A stretch of 64,000 nt of DNA from Gluconacetobacter entanii (lineage in GTDB: Bacteria; Pseudomonadota; Alphaproteobacteria; Acetobacterales; Acetobacteraceae), in contig NZ_NKUF01000002.1 of assembly GCF_003206495.1 (NCBI RefSeq), positions 1 through 64,000 on the forward strand, written 5' to 3'. A program made the translations under genes and the position numbers. Below are positions 54,579 through 63,867 of the stretch, piece after piece. Position 1 is the first letter of the stretch. Each line of letters begins with the position of its first letter. The notes below the pieces were generated by a model, which searched no databases, had not been told where the DNA came from, and saw nothing but the letters and a program-made list of their open reading frames with translations.

Positions 54579-55772
54579 ATGATGACAATGCTGGAGACGG
54601 CACGCCCGGGCGATGATGTGCCCGATGGGCAGATCTACCTCGATTACCAGGCGACGACGCCGTGCGACCCGCGCGTGGTCGAGGAGATGCTGCCATGGTT
54701 CACGACGCATTTCGCCAATCCCCACAGCGCGGACCACGCGGCGGGGCGATATGTGCATGACGCCGTGGACATCGCCCGTGCGCGCGTCGCGGCCCTGATC
54801 GGCGCGGAGGCGCGGGAGGTCGTGTTCACCTCCGGCGCGACGGAGGCCAACAACCTCGCCATCAAGGGGGCGGTGCGTCACCTGCTGTCCACCGGCACGG
54901 CGCGGCGGCGCGTCATCACGGTGGCGACCGAACATAAATGCGTGCTGGAATCCGTCCGCGACCTTGCGGCCGATGGGTGCGAACCCGTCATCCTGCCGGT
55001 CGGGGCGGACGGACGGCTGGACCCCGACGTGCTGCGCCGCGCGCTGGAGGTGCCGACGCTGCTGGCCAGCATCATGATGGCGAACAACGAAACCGGCGTG
55101 ATGCACGACATGGCCGCCCTTGCGCCGCTGGTGCGCGGGGCCGGCGCCCTGCTGCACAGCGACCTTGCGCAGGCGGCGGGCAAGGTTGCGGTGGATGTGC
55201 GGGCACTCGACCTCGACCTTGCCTCGGTCTCCGCGCACAAGATGTACGGGCCGAAGGGGGTGGGCGCGCTGTTCGTGCGGCGCAGGCCGCGCGTGCGGCT
55301 GGCCCCGCTGTTTTCGGGCGGGGGGCAGGAACGTGGCCTGCGCTCGGGCACGCTGCCCGCGCCGCTGCTGGTCGGATTTGGCGCGGCGTGCGACATCGCG
55401 ATGCGTGAAATGGCGGCGGACGCCGCGCGCGGGCGCATGCTGCGCGACCACATGCTGCACCTGCTGCGTGCCGGGTGTCCGGGGATCGAGGTCAATGGCA
55501 GCATGGAACATCGCCTGCCGACCAACCTGAACCTGCGTTTCCCCAATGCCACCGCCCTTGATATCATGGCGCGCGCGCCCGAACTGTGTGTGTCCACCGG
55601 GTCGGCCTGTTCCTCGGCCGAGGTGGTGGCGTCCTATGTGCTGACGGCGATGGGACTGGACGCGGCGCAGGCGGCGCGAAGCTTGCGTCTGGCGGTCGGA
55701 CGCTATACCTCACGCGCCGATGTGGATCGTGCGGCGGCGATCCTGTGCCGTGCCGCGGCCGGGAGCGCGTAG
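54579..55772 (+). CDS. Cysteine desulfurase IscS-like
   Basis: A 397-residue PLP enzyme supplying sulfur for iron-sulfur clusters and tRNA thiolation. YLDYQATTPCDPRV at the start, H119 in TEHKCV, K221 in SAHKMYGPKG and the catalytic C344 in STGSACSS are intact. GGAG lies four bases before the ATG. It is followed by a 2Fe-2S ferredoxin (60-base gap) and mnmA, which makes a sulfur donor role for MnmA likely. Confidence 0.93.
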   Translation: MMTMLETARPGDDVPDGQIYLDYQATTPCDPRVVEEMLPWFTTHFANPHSADHAAGRYVHDAVDIARARVAALIGAEAREVVFTSGATEANNLAIKGAVRHLLSTGTARRRVITVATEHKCVLESVRDLAADGCEPVILPVGADGRLDPDVLRRALEVPTLLASIMMANNETGVMHDMAALAPLVRGAGALLHSDLAQAAGKVAVDVRALDLDLASVSAHKMYGPKGVGALFVRRRPRVRLAPLFSGGGQERGLRSGTLPAPLLVGFGAACDIAMREMAADAARGRMLRDHMLHLLRAGCPGIEVNGSMEHRLPTNLNLRFPNATALDIMARAPELCVSTGSACSSAEVVASYVLTAMGLDAAQAARSLRLAVGRYTSRADVDRAAAILCRAAAGSA

Positions 55773-55831
55773 CGCGGGGATAGGAATGGCCCGGCAGGGA
55801 TGTCCGGGCGTGGAACTGTGTTCAGGATGGA

Positions 55832-56149
55832 ATGATGGCGCATATTGTTTTTGTCGAACGTGATGGCACCCGGCGCGAGGTCGCGGCCCCGATCGGGCTG
55901 TCGGTGCTGGAAATCGCGCACAAGAACGGAATCGACCTCGAAGGCGCATGCGAGGGATCGCTGGCGTGCGCGACATGCCACGTGGTCGTGGACCCGCAAT
56001 GGGCCGACAGGCTGACGCCCCCGACCGAGGATGAGGAAGACATGCTCGACCTCGCCTTCGGGCTGGAGAAGACCTCCCGCCTTGGCTGCCAGATCGTGAT
56101 GACCGAGGCGCTCGACGGCCTCGTGGTGCGCCTGCCGCGCACGTCCTGA
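55832..56149 (+). CDS. fdx: Adrenodoxin-type 2Fe-2S ferredoxin
   Basis: A 105-residue ferredoxin. Cluster cysteines are C40, C46, C49 ([10 protein letters not shown]) and C86 (LGCQI), the C-x5-C-x2-C-x36-C spacing of the ISC-linked vertebrate-type branch. It likely gives electrons for cluster assembly beside the desulfurase. Start at 55832 or the next ATG. Confidence 0.94.
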   Translation: MMAHIVFVERDGTRREVAAPIGLSVLEIAHKNGIDLEGACEGSLACATCHVVVDPQWADRLTPPTEDEEDMLDLAFGLEKTSRLGCQIVMTEALDGLVVRLPRTS

Positions 56150-56245
56150 ACGGGCGGGCCGATAATTCCTTTGACGCCGGGCCTGCGCCTTCGATAGGCA
56201 GGAAGGCCCGGTTGTCCTCAATTCTTCTGAAAGTATAGCGGACCC

Positions 56246-57322
56246 ATGCGTATCCTGGTCGCCATGTCCGGTGGGGTGGACAGTTCGGTTGTCGCCGCCC
56301 GCCTCGTCGCACAAGGGCACGAGGTGGTGGGCGCGACCCTGCAACTGTATGATTCGCGTGAAAGCGCGCGCAAGGGCGCGTGCTGCGCCGGGCGTGACAT
56401 CCATGACGCGCGCCGCGTGGCCGACCGGCTTGGCATCGCGCATTACGTCATCGACGCCGAACGCCGTTTCCGCGACAGCGTGATCGAGACGTTCGCCGAC
56501 GCCTATGCCGAAGGGGAAACCCCCGTTCCCTGCGTCGCGTGCAATCAGGGCGTGAAATTCACCGACCTCCTCGGCATGGCGCGCGACCTTGGCGTCGATG
56601 CGATGGCCACCGGCCATTATGTCCGCCGTATCGAGGGGCCGCAGGGCGTCGAACTGCACCGCCCGGTGGACAGCACGCGCGACCAGTCATGGTTCCTGTT
56701 CGCCACCACGTTGCAGCAGCTTGGCTTCCTGCGCTTCCCGCTTGGCGACATGCCCGACAAGGATGCCGTCCGCGCCGAGGCCGAACGTTTCGGCCTTGCG
56801 GTCGCGGGCAAGCCCGACAGCCAGGACCTGTGTTTCATCCCCGATGGCTCCTACGCCACCCTTGTTGAAAAACTGCGCCCGCAGACCAGTGGCGCGGGCG
56901 AGATCGTGGACCTTGCCGGCAATGTCGTGGGCGCGCACGAAGGGGTCGCGCGCTATACCGTGGGGCAGAGCCGCCGCCTCGGCGATGCGACCATGCATGG
57001 CGGCGAACGCCAGATGGTCGTGGGCATCGAACCCGGCCGACGCCGCGTGGTGATCGGCCCGCGCACGCGCGGCGTTGCGCGTGAACTGAGCCTGCGTGAC
57101 ATGAACTGGCTGGTCGAACCGCCTGCCGATGGCCTGCGTTGCGGCGTGCAGATCCGCGCGCGCGAGGCGGTGCGCCCCGCGACGGTCTGGCGCACGGAGG
57201 ATGGCGCGTCGGTCCTGCTGGACGAGGCGGCGGTCCCCGCGCCGGGGCAGGCCTGTGTGATGTATGACGGGACGCGGGTTCTGGGTGGCGGGTTCATCCG
57301 CCGGCAGGACAGCGTCGTCTGA
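56246..57322 (+). CDS. mnmA: tRNA-specific 2-thiouridylase MnmA
   Basis: A 358-residue ATP-dependent enzyme that puts sulfur on the wobble uridine of Lys, Glu and Gln tRNAs. PP-loop SGGVDSS (residues 8-14); catalytic cysteines C99 (CVACNQGVKF) and C196 (SQDLCFIPD); ATGHYVR and the C-terminal PUA-like barrel are present. It is downstream of desulfurase and ferredoxin genes that can supply sulfur and electrons. Confidence 0.96.
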   Translation: MRILVAMSGGVDSSVVAARLVAQGHEVVGATLQLYDSRESARKGACCAGRDIHDARRVADRLGIAHYVIDAERRFRDSVIETFADAYAEGETPVPCVACNQGVKFTDLLGMARDLGVDAMATGHYVRRIEGPQGVELHRPVDSTRDQSWFLFATTLQQLGFLRFPLGDMPDKDAVRAEAERFGLAVAGKPDSQDLCFIPDGSYATLVEKLRPQTSGAGEIVDLAGNVVGAHEGVARYTVGQSRRLGDATMHGGERQMVVGIEPGRRRVVIGPRTRGVARELSLRDMNWLVEPPADGLRCGVQIRAREAVRPATVWRTEDGASVLLDEAAVPAPGQACVMYDGTRVLGGGFIRRQDSVV

Positions 57323-57343
57323 AGACCACGAAAGGACGAAGAC

Positions 57344-58012
57344 ATGGCTGAGGGAACACTGGTCATCGGGACGCGGCGCTACTCCTCGTGGTCGCTGCGT
57401 GGCTGGCTTGCGGTCAGGCTGGCGGGACTGGATGTGGAGGAAGTGGTGATCCCGCTTTCCAACGATGGCAACACGTCGGCCATCAAGACCATCTCCCCCA
57501 ATGGCAAGGTGCCCTACCTCGAACATCGCGGGGTTGCGGTGTGGGAAAGCATCGCGATCTGCGAATACTGCGCCGATCAGGTGCCCGCCCTGTGGCCGTC
57601 CGCCCCGCGTGCGCGCGCCTTCGCCCGGTCCATCGCGGCCGAAATGCATGCCGGCTTCCGCGCGGTGCGCGCGGCGATGCCGATGAATGTGGGGCGCAAT
57701 GGCCGTCCGCTGGCCAGCGGGACGACAGATGACATCGACGCGGACATCGCGCGCATCGACGCCATCTGGACCGAAGCACGGCTGGATTTCGGGCAGGGCG
57801 GCACGTTCCTGTTCGGCGCGGACTTCACGCTGGCCGATGCGATGTATGCGCCCATCGTCTCGCGCTTCCTGTCCTATGGCGTGACGCCTTCGCCGGAATC
57901 GGTGGCCTACATGAACGCGGTGCGCGCGCATCCTCTGGTGGACCAGTGGTACCAGACCGCCCTGGCGGAGCCCAAGGAATGGCGCAACGCCCGTTTTGAG
58001 GACATTCCCTGA
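57344..58012 (+). CDS. Glutathione S-transferase family protein
   Basis: A 222-residue protein with a thioredoxin-like N-terminal domain (IGTRRYSSWSLRGW, then SPNGKVPYLEHRG and the cis-Pro VP) and an all-helical C-terminal domain (GADFTLADAMYAPI). ES in WESIAICEY is the usual glutathione-gamma-Glu contact. It could detoxify electrophiles; substrate unknown. It starts 21 bases after mnmA. Confidence 0.9.
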   Translation: MAEGTLVIGTRRYSSWSLRGWLAVRLAGLDVEEVVIPLSNDGNTSAIKTISPNGKVPYLEHRGVAVWESIAICEYCADQVPALWPSAPRARAFARSIAAEMHAGFRAVRAAMPMNVGRNGRPLASGTTDDIDADIARIDAIWTEARLDFGQGGTFLFGADFTLADAMYAPIVSRFLSYGVTPSPESVAYMNAVRAHPLVDQWYQTALAEPKEWRNARFEDIP

Positions 58013-58038
58013 GGCACCGGCCCGGCAGCGGTCACACC

Positions 58039-59124
58039 ATGCGCGTTGTAACAGTACTGCCCCGGCGGGAGGGGTACAGCCCCGATGCGGTGGGCGCCAT
58101 CGGGTTGCAGGTCACGGCCATGGCCGGGCCGGACGATGTTGTCGTCGGCATGCCCATCACCGGCGCGCCCCTGCCCGGCGGGCGGTTCGTGCCTGCGGTG
58201 ATGGGATGGTGGCCGCCGGGGACGATGCTGTGGCGCTATGCCCTGGCGGTCGGGCGGGCCATCCGCCGCGACACGCCCGCGCCCGACCTGATCGAGGTGC
58301 ATAACCGTCCCGACATGGCCCTGTTCCTTGCGCGCAGGTTCCGCCGGGTTCCCGTCCTGCTGGTGCTGCATAACGACCCGCAGGGCATGCGTTTCGCCCG
58401 CACGCCCGCCGAACGGCAGGCGCTGCTGGGTCGTGTGCATGTCGCCGCTGTCTCGCACTGGCTGCGTGACCGTTTCCTTGACGGGCTGCCTGACGCCTGT
58501 GGCGCGCGCGTCACCTTTTCCCCCAACGGGACCGCCGTGCCTGCGACCTGCACGCCCCCCGCCGCGCGTGAGCAGATGGTGATGTTCGCCGGGCGGGTGG
58601 TGGCCGACAAGGGCGCGGACCTGTTCGTGCAGGCATGGGCAGCCATTCGCGCCGCCCATCCCGGGTGGCGCGCGGTGATGTATGGCGCGGACCGTTTCTT
58701 TGCCGAGGCCCCGGAAACGCCCTTCATCGCCGCCCTGCGCCCGCAGGCGAAGGCAGCGGGGGTGAAGATGGTGGGATACCGCCCCCATGCGGACGTGCTG
58801 GCGGCGATGGGACGGGCGGCGATCGTGGTCATGCCCGGCCGCTGGCCCGAACCCTTTGGCCTCAGCGCGCTGGAGGCCATGGCGGCGGGGGCCGCGCTGG
58901 TGTCCGCGCCCTATGGCGCGCTGTCGCGGGTGGTGGGCGATGGCGGCCTGCTGGTGCCGCCGATGCCGGTGGAGGGACTGGCCGCCGCCCTGTCGGGCCT
59001 GATGGCGGCACCCGAAGAACGTGCCGCCCTGTCGGCGCGCGGGCGTGCGCAGGCGCTGCGTTTCGACCTGCCACAGGCCCGCGCCATCCGTCACCGGGTC
59101 CGTGCCGCATGCATCGGCGCATGA
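58039..59124 (+). CDS. GT4-type glycosyltransferase
   Basis: A 361-residue GT-B enzyme, with LIEVHNRPDMALFLARR in the acceptor half, FAGRVVADKGADLF opening the donor half, and the EPFGLSALEAMAAGA motif carrying the E-x7-E pair. It is most like lipopolysaccharide or exopolysaccharide transferases. It begins 26 bases after the GST stop. Confidence 0.87.
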   Translation: MRVVTVLPRREGYSPDAVGAIGLQVTAMAGPDDVVVGMPITGAPLPGGRFVPAVMGWWPPGTMLWRYALAVGRAIRRDTPAPDLIEVHNRPDMALFLARRFRRVPVLLVLHNDPQGMRFARTPAERQALLGRVHVAAVSHWLRDRFLDGLPDACGARVTFSPNGTAVPATCTPPAAREQMVMFAGRVVADKGADLFVQAWAAIRAAHPGWRAVMYGADRFFAEAPETPFIAALRPQAKAAGVKMVGYRPHADVLAAMGRAAIVVMPGRWPEPFGLSALEAMAAGAALVSAPYGALSRVVGDGGLLVPPMPVEGLAAALSGLMAAPEERAALSARGRAQALRFDLPQARAIRHRVRAACIGA

Positions 59125-59223
59125 CCGTGGTGCATGCCGACGGCATGGAGCAGGGGTATGTGACAGGCGCACCTGTATGCCTATATGCAGGAAACGTAAT
59201 TCGCAGAGTGATGGAGTAACACC

Positions 59224-60216
59224 ATGTCGGACGCCACGCAGGCATCGCCGGATACCGACCGGCTTGTCCCGGTCACGGTCCTGACCGGATTTCTGGGCGC
59301 GGGAAAGACGACGCTGCTCAACCACATCCTGACCGCCGAACATGGCCGCAAATACGCGGTCGTGGTCAACGAATTCGGCGAACTGGGCGTGGATAACGAC
59401 CTCGTCGTGGACGCGGACGAGGAAGTGTTCGAAATGAACAACGGGTGCATCTGCTGCACCGTGCGCGGCGACCTGATCCGCATCCTTGGCAACCTGATGA
59501 AGCGGCGCGGCAAATTCGACGGCATCATCGTGGAGACGACCGGCCTTGCCGATCCCGCCCCCGTCGCGCAGACCTTCTTCGTGGACGAGGACGTGCGTGG
59601 CAAGACACGGCTGGATGCGGTCGTGACCGTGGTGGACGCCTACAACGTGCTGCAGACGCTTGATGAAAGCACGGAGGCGGTGAACCAGATCGCCTTTGCC
59701 GATGTCATCATCCTCAACAAGACCGACCTTGTGGACGAAGTGGCGCTGGCGACCATCGAATCGCGCATCCGTGCGATCAACGCGGTAGCCCGCCTGCACC
59801 GTGCGCAGCGCGGCGATGTGCCGCTGAGCGATGTGCTCGACCAGGGCGGTTTCGACCTGCAGCGCGCGCTCCAGCAGGCGCCGCGTTTCCTTGAGGAAAC
59901 CGAACACCATCATGAGGAGGACGTGACCTCGATGTCCTTCGTGGTGGAGGAACCGCTGGACGCGGCGAAGTTCCAGGCATGGATCGGCGCGCTGCTGCAG
60001 GAAAAGGGCGCGGACATCCTGCGCGCCAAGGGCATCCTGAATTACAAGGGGGAGCCACAGCGTTTCGCGTTTCAGGCGGTGCACATGATGGCCGATGGCG
60101 GCTTCATCGGCCCGTGGAAGAAGGACGAGACGCCGGAATCCCGCCTTGTGTTCATCGGGCGCAACCTCAACCGCCCGCAACTGCGTCGCGGCTTTGAAAG
60201 CTGCCGTGCGAAATGA
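59224..60216 (+). CDS. COG0523 CobW-type metal-handling GTPase
   Basis: A 330-residue G3E-family GTPase. Walker A is GFLGAGKTT (22-30), the metal-binding CxCC is C75-I-C77-C78 in NNGCICCTV, guanine specificity NKTD is present, and a His-rich loop (ETEHHHEED) lies in the middle. Such proteins insert or carry Zn, Co or Fe for target enzymes; no cobalamin genes are nearby, so a Zn-chaperone role (ZigA/ZNG1-like) is more likely. ATG at 59224 follows GGAG. Overlaps the WD40 gene by four bases. Confidence 0.9.
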   Translation: MSDATQASPDTDRLVPVTVLTGFLGAGKTTLLNHILTAEHGRKYAVVVNEFGELGVDNDLVVDADEEVFEMNNGCICCTVRGDLIRILGNLMKRRGKFDGIIVETTGLADPAPVAQTFFVDEDVRGKTRLDAVVTVVDAYNVLQTLDESTEAVNQIAFADVIILNKTDLVDEVALATIESRIRAINAVARLHRAQRGDVPLSDVLDQGGFDLQRALQQAPRFLEETEHHHEEDVTSMSFVVEEPLDAAKFQAWIGALLQEKGADILRAKGILNYKGEPQRFAFQAVHMMADGGFIGPWKKDETPESRLVFIGRNLNRPQLRRGFESCRAK

Positions 60217-61286
60217 GCGATCAGATGAACGCACCCATGCCCGAAACCCTTCTGGAACGCCGGGGCGCCACCCGCACGCTGGAGGCCCACGTGACCGGTT
60301 GCGCCATTTCGCGCGACAGCCAGCAGGTCGCCTTCACGACGGGGGAGGGCGATATCGTCATCGCCCCGCGCACCGACTGGGGGCAGGCCGATGCGTGGCA
60401 GGTGATGACCATCCATGACGGCGCGATCCTGTCGGTCGCACCCGATGCGGCACCCGGTGGCTTCCTGACGGGTGGGGACGACAACGCCCTGCGCCGCGTG
60501 GCCGCCGATGGCACCGTCAGCGACCTGGTGAAGGGCCGCCGCTGGATCGAGCATGTCACGACCTGGACCAACCCGAAGGATGCGACAAAGGGCGGCGTGA
60601 TCGCCTTTGTCGCGGGCAAGAACGTGGAACTGCGCGATGCGTCCGGGGCGAATACGCTCAAGACGCTGGAGCATCCCTCCACCGTCAGCGGCATCACCTT
60701 TGACGCCAAGGGCAAGCGCGTCGCAGCCTCGCATTACAACGGGGCGACGATGTGGTTCGTGCAGGCCAAGGTGGACACGCCGCGCCTGCTGGAATGGAAG
60801 GGCAGTCATATCGGCATCGCCATCCACCCCGAGGGCGAGGCGCTGGTGACGTCGATGCAGGAATCCGAACTGCATGGCTGGCGGCTGTCGGACGGGCACA
60901 ACATGCGCATGAGCGGCTATCCCTCCAAGGTGCAGTCGATGGCCTTTACCCGCAACGGCAAATGGCTGGTGACCAGTGGCGCGGATGTCGTGGTGATGTG
61001 GCCGTTCTTTGGCGGCGGGCCGATGGGCAAGGCGCCGGCGGAACTGGGCGGTATTCCAGGCGTGGTCTGCACCCGTGTTGCGGTCCATCCGCTGCATGAC
61101 ATCGTGGCCGCGGGCTTTGCCGATGGCACGGTTCTGCTGGCCGATACGGCGGCGCAGAAACTCCTGCCGGTGTGTACGGCGGGGGGTGGCCCGGTCTCCG
61201 CCCTGGCGTTCAGCGAGGACGGGTGCGCCCTTGCCTTCGGGACGGAGGAAGGGCGCATCGCGGTCGTGGACCTGTCCGCGCGTTGA
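60213..61286 (+). CDS. WD40-repeat protein coupled to a COG0523 GTPase
   Basis: A 357-residue beta-propeller of about seven blades (strings such as SGITFDAKGKRVAASHYNGATMWF, SMAFTRNGKWLVTSGADVVVMW, SALAFSEDGCALAFGTEEGRIAVVDL). No signal peptide and no enzymatic domain are visible. ATGA overlap with the GTPase gene implies linked function, perhaps as a scaffold or client for metal delivery. This pairing is seen in alphaproteobacteria but the function is unproven. Confidence 0.85.
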   Translation: MSDQMNAPMPETLLERRGATRTLEAHVTGCAISRDSQQVAFTTGEGDIVIAPRTDWGQADAWQVMTIHDGAILSVAPDAAPGGFLTGGDDNALRRVAADGTVSDLVKGRRWIEHVTTWTNPKDATKGGVIAFVAGKNVELRDASGANTLKTLEHPSTVSGITFDAKGKRVAASHYNGATMWFVQAKVDTPRLLEWKGSHIGIAIHPEGEALVTSMQESELHGWRLSDGHNMRMSGYPSKVQSMAFTRNGKWLVTSGADVVVMWPFFGGGPMGKAPAELGGIPGVVCTRVAVHPLHDIVAAGFADGTVLLADTAAQKLLPVCTAGGGPVSALAFSEDGCALAFGTEEGRIAVVDLSAR

Positions 61287-61306
61287 GCGCGCCATCGCAC
61301 GCGGGC

Positions 61307-62374
61307 ATGTCCATGCCGGACGTGCCCCCCGTGCGCGTGCTGCACATCATGGCGGGGCGGGGCAATGGCGGGGCGGAACTCTACTCCACCGATGTGATCC
61401 TCAGCCTCCAGCGCGCAGGCCTGGCGCAGCGCGCGGTGATGCGCCCCGATGCGCCGCGCACGGCCGAACTGCGTGCGGCGGGGGTGGATGTCGTGACCGC
61501 CCCCCTGCATGCCCCCTTTGCCACGATGCAGCGCTGGCGCATGGGGCGCGAGATCGCGCGCTACCGACCCGATATCGTGCATTGCTGGCTGCGGCGCGCC
61601 GCCGAACTGACGCCGCGTGATGCGGGGCGTGCGGCGCAGGTCATTGGCTGGTTCGGCAATTACAAGGACCTGCGTGCATTCGCGCACTGCCGCTGGTTCG
61701 TTGGCTGCACGCCCGACATGGCGGACTCGATGCGCGCGCGCGGGGTTGCCGCCGACCATGTCGCCTATATCCCGACCTTCCCGTCCGTGGAGGATGCGCC
61801 ACCCGTATCACGCCAGTCCCTGCACACGCCCGACAATGCGCGCGTGCTGCTGACGCTGTCGCGCCTGCATGAGGCCAAGGGGCTGGAAACACTGCTGCGC
61901 GCGTTGCGTGACCTGCCGGACTGTTACCTGTGGATGGCGGGTGACGGGCCGTTGCGCGATGCTCTGGGGAATCTGGCGACGACGCTGGGGGTGGCGTCGC
62001 GCGTGAGGTTCCTTGGCTGGCGGACGGACCGTGGCGCGCTGCTGGCGGCGGCGGATATCTGCGTGCTGCCGTCACGTTACGAACCGTTCGGGACCGTCAT
62101 CCTCGATGCATGGTCGGCGCGCGCGCCACTTGTTGCCTGCGCCAGTGCCGGGCCGCGCGCGCATGTGCGCGATGGGGAAAACGGCATGCTGGTGCCGATT
62201 GACGATGTGCCCGCCCTGACGCATGCCCTGCGTGCCGTGCTGGACGACCCGGCCCTGCGCGCGCGGATCGTGGCGGGGGGATATGCGCAGTACCGTGCGC
62301 GCTATACGCGTGAAGCGGTGACGCAACAGTGGCTGGATTATTACCGCCGCATCTGCGCGCCGGGACAGGATTGA
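61307..62374 (+). CDS. GT4-type glycosyltransferase
   Basis: A 355-residue GT-B enzyme. Acceptor half: RVLHIMAGRGNGGAELYS and DIVHCWLRRAAELT; donor half: LLTLSRLHEAKGLETLL and the EPFGTVILDAWSARAPL stretch, where the second glutamate of the usual E-x7-E is replaced by aspartate or absent. The ATG at 61307 is used; a TTG at 61283 overlapping the WD40 gene's stop would add eight residues. It is in the same gene run as the WD40 gene. Confidence 0.85.
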   Translation: MSMPDVPPVRVLHIMAGRGNGGAELYSTDVILSLQRAGLAQRAVMRPDAPRTAELRAAGVDVVTAPLHAPFATMQRWRMGREIARYRPDIVHCWLRRAAELTPRDAGRAAQVIGWFGNYKDLRAFAHCRWFVGCTPDMADSMRARGVAADHVAYIPTFPSVEDAPPVSRQSLHTPDNARVLLTLSRLHEAKGLETLLRALRDLPDCYLWMAGDGPLRDALGNLATTLGVASRVRFLGWRTDRGALLAAADICVLPSRYEPFGTVILDAWSARAPLVACASAGPRAHVRDGENGMLVPIDDVPALTHALRAVLDDPALRARIVAGGYAQYRARYTREAVTQQWLDYYRRICAPGQD

Positions 62375-62379
62375 TAAAG

Positions 62380-62463
62380 TAATAAAAGTTTTTGGGTGCC
62401 GCCTTTTTTCAAAAAGGCGGTGTCTTTCGAAGCTTTTTGAAAAAAGCTTCACCAAAAACGTTT
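62380..62463. repeat. Dispersed two-hairpin repeat, best-preserved copy
   Basis: The reference copy. The order is AATAAAAGTTTTTGGGT, GC-rich hairpin GCCGCCTTTTTTCAAAAAGGCGG, spacer TGTCTTTC, hairpin GAAGCTTTTTGAAAAAAGCTTC, ACCAAAAACGTTT. The outer ends also pair (AAAAGTTTTTGG with CCAAAAACTTTT in other copies), so the whole element can fold as one cruciform with two arms. Twelve other copies or fragments were found in the window, in both orientations, all outside or at the edge of genes. It lies between convergent glycosyltransferase and CLC genes. Confidence 0.88.
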
Positions 62464-62475
62464 AAGAATAATCCT

Positions 62476-63852
62476 TTACCGTGTGGGGGCGGCCTGCTTT
62501 GGCGCGATCGGTGCCATGGGGGGGGGAGGCTGCTGTTTCGCCACCCCGCCGAGGAACGATTCCGCCAGCGCGCTGTATAGCGAATGGTGGCAGATCATGC
62601 GTGAGACGCCATAGGCAAGGAACGCGGTGGCAAGCAGCGCCAGCGTGACCTCCTGATTGTCGCACATTTCCATGACGATCACCGATGCCGTCAGCGGCGA
62701 CTGCACCACGGCGGAAAAATATCCCACCATCCCCAGCAGGACGACCGCCCCCGGCGTGGTGTGGGGCAGGAACTGCGCCACCCATCCGCCAAACCCCGCC
62801 ACGATCGCAAGCGACGGCGCAAACAGCCCGCCGGGAATGCCGGAGCAGTAAGAGATGATGGTGGCGATGAATTTCAGGATGAAGAACGACGCGGGATAAT
62901 GCGCCTGCCCGTCAATGACGGAGCGCGCCTGGTAATACCCCGTGCCATAGGTGATGCCGTCCGACGCAATGCCAAGCAGCGCCAGCACCAGCCCGCACGC
63001 GGCGGCGAAGGCGACGGGGTGTCCCTTGGCAAAACGGCCGAGCGCACCGGGCAGGCCCGCCGTCGCACGGATCAGGATGGCGGAAAACACGCCGCCGCCC
63101 ACACCGCCAAGGATGCCGCACGTCAGCACCGCGATCCAGCTTATGCCGATGGGCACGCTGACATCGGTGTGGCCGAAATAGGTGTAGTTACCCACCAGCG
63201 CGATGGCGGTCACACCCGACAGGATCACCCCCGTCAGCATGGTGCCACTGGTGCGCTGCTCGAACGAATGGCTGAGTTCCTCGATGGCGAAGACGATCCC
63301 GGCCAGTGGCGTGTTGAAGGCCGCCGCCACCCCGGAGGCACCGCCCGCCAAGATCAGGCCGCGACGCATGCTGACGGTGGACAGGTTCAGCCACCGCCCG
63401 CAGGTATGCATGATGGCGGCGCCCACCTGCACCGTCGGTCCCTCGCGCCCGATCGACGCCCCCGCCAGCAGGCCCAGCGTCGTCAGCGCGATCTTGCCAA
63501 ACGCCACCCGCAGCGTCAGCAGGCGGTCCACCACCGCGAAATTGGTCAGGTTCAGCGTGGCGATGGTCTGCGGGATGCCGCTGCCCTGCGCGCCACGGAA
63601 CCATGTCCGCGTCAGCCATGACGACAGGGCGAGGCCACCGGGCGTCACCACCAGCATGATCCACGGGTTCCATGTAATCAGGTGCGTGCGGATGGCCGCC
63701 GCCCTGTCTGCGGCAAGGGCGAAGCCGACAGCCACGATTCCCACGGCGACGGCCGCCGTCCAGCAGGCAAGCTTGCGCCGCCACTGTTCCGTGGTGATCC
63801 GGGCGGAACGCCGCAGGTGACGCCTGCGGGCCGGGGTAAGGTCAGGTTTCAT
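62476..63852 (-). CDS. CLC-family chloride channel/transporter
   Basis: A 458-residue inner-membrane protein of the ClC family. Selectivity motifs are intact: GAQGSGIPQT, GASIGREGPTVQVG and GIPGGLFAPSLA. There are 10 or more hydrophobic helices, and the C-terminal tail is short and Pro-rich (QQPPPPMAPIAP), without CBS domains. It could be a Cl-/H+ exchanger aiding acid resistance, useful to an acetic acid producer; channel versus exchanger cannot be told here. Confidence 0.93.
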   Translation of the reverse strand: MKPDLTPARRRHLRRSARITTEQWRRKLACWTAAVAVGIVAVGFALAADRAAAIRTHLITWNPWIMLVVTPGGLALSSWLTRTWFRGAQGSGIPQTIATLNLTNFAVVDRLLTLRVAFGKIALTTLGLLAGASIGREGPTVQVGAAIMHTCGRWLNLSTVSMRRGLILAGGASGVAAAFNTPLAGIVFAIEELSHSFEQRTSGTMLTGVILSGVTAIALVGNYTYFGHTDVSVPIGISWIAVLTCGILGGVGGGVFSAILIRATAGLPGALGRFAKGHPVAFAAACGLVLALLGIASDGITYGTGYYQARSVIDGQAHYPASFFILKFIATIISYCSGIPGGLFAPSLAIVAGFGGWVAQFLPHTTPGAVVLLGMVGYFSAVVQSPLTASVIVMEMCDNQEVTLALLATAFLAYGVSRMICHHSLYSALAESFLGGVAKQQPPPPMAPIAPKQAAPTR

Positions 63853-63867
63853 CGCCGGACGTGGCTT

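Noticed and set aside
57907..60234. A 775-codon minus-strand frame across two genes
   Set aside because: It is antisense to a glycosyltransferase and a COG0523 GTPase that both have clear motifs; the product has no recognisable fold.
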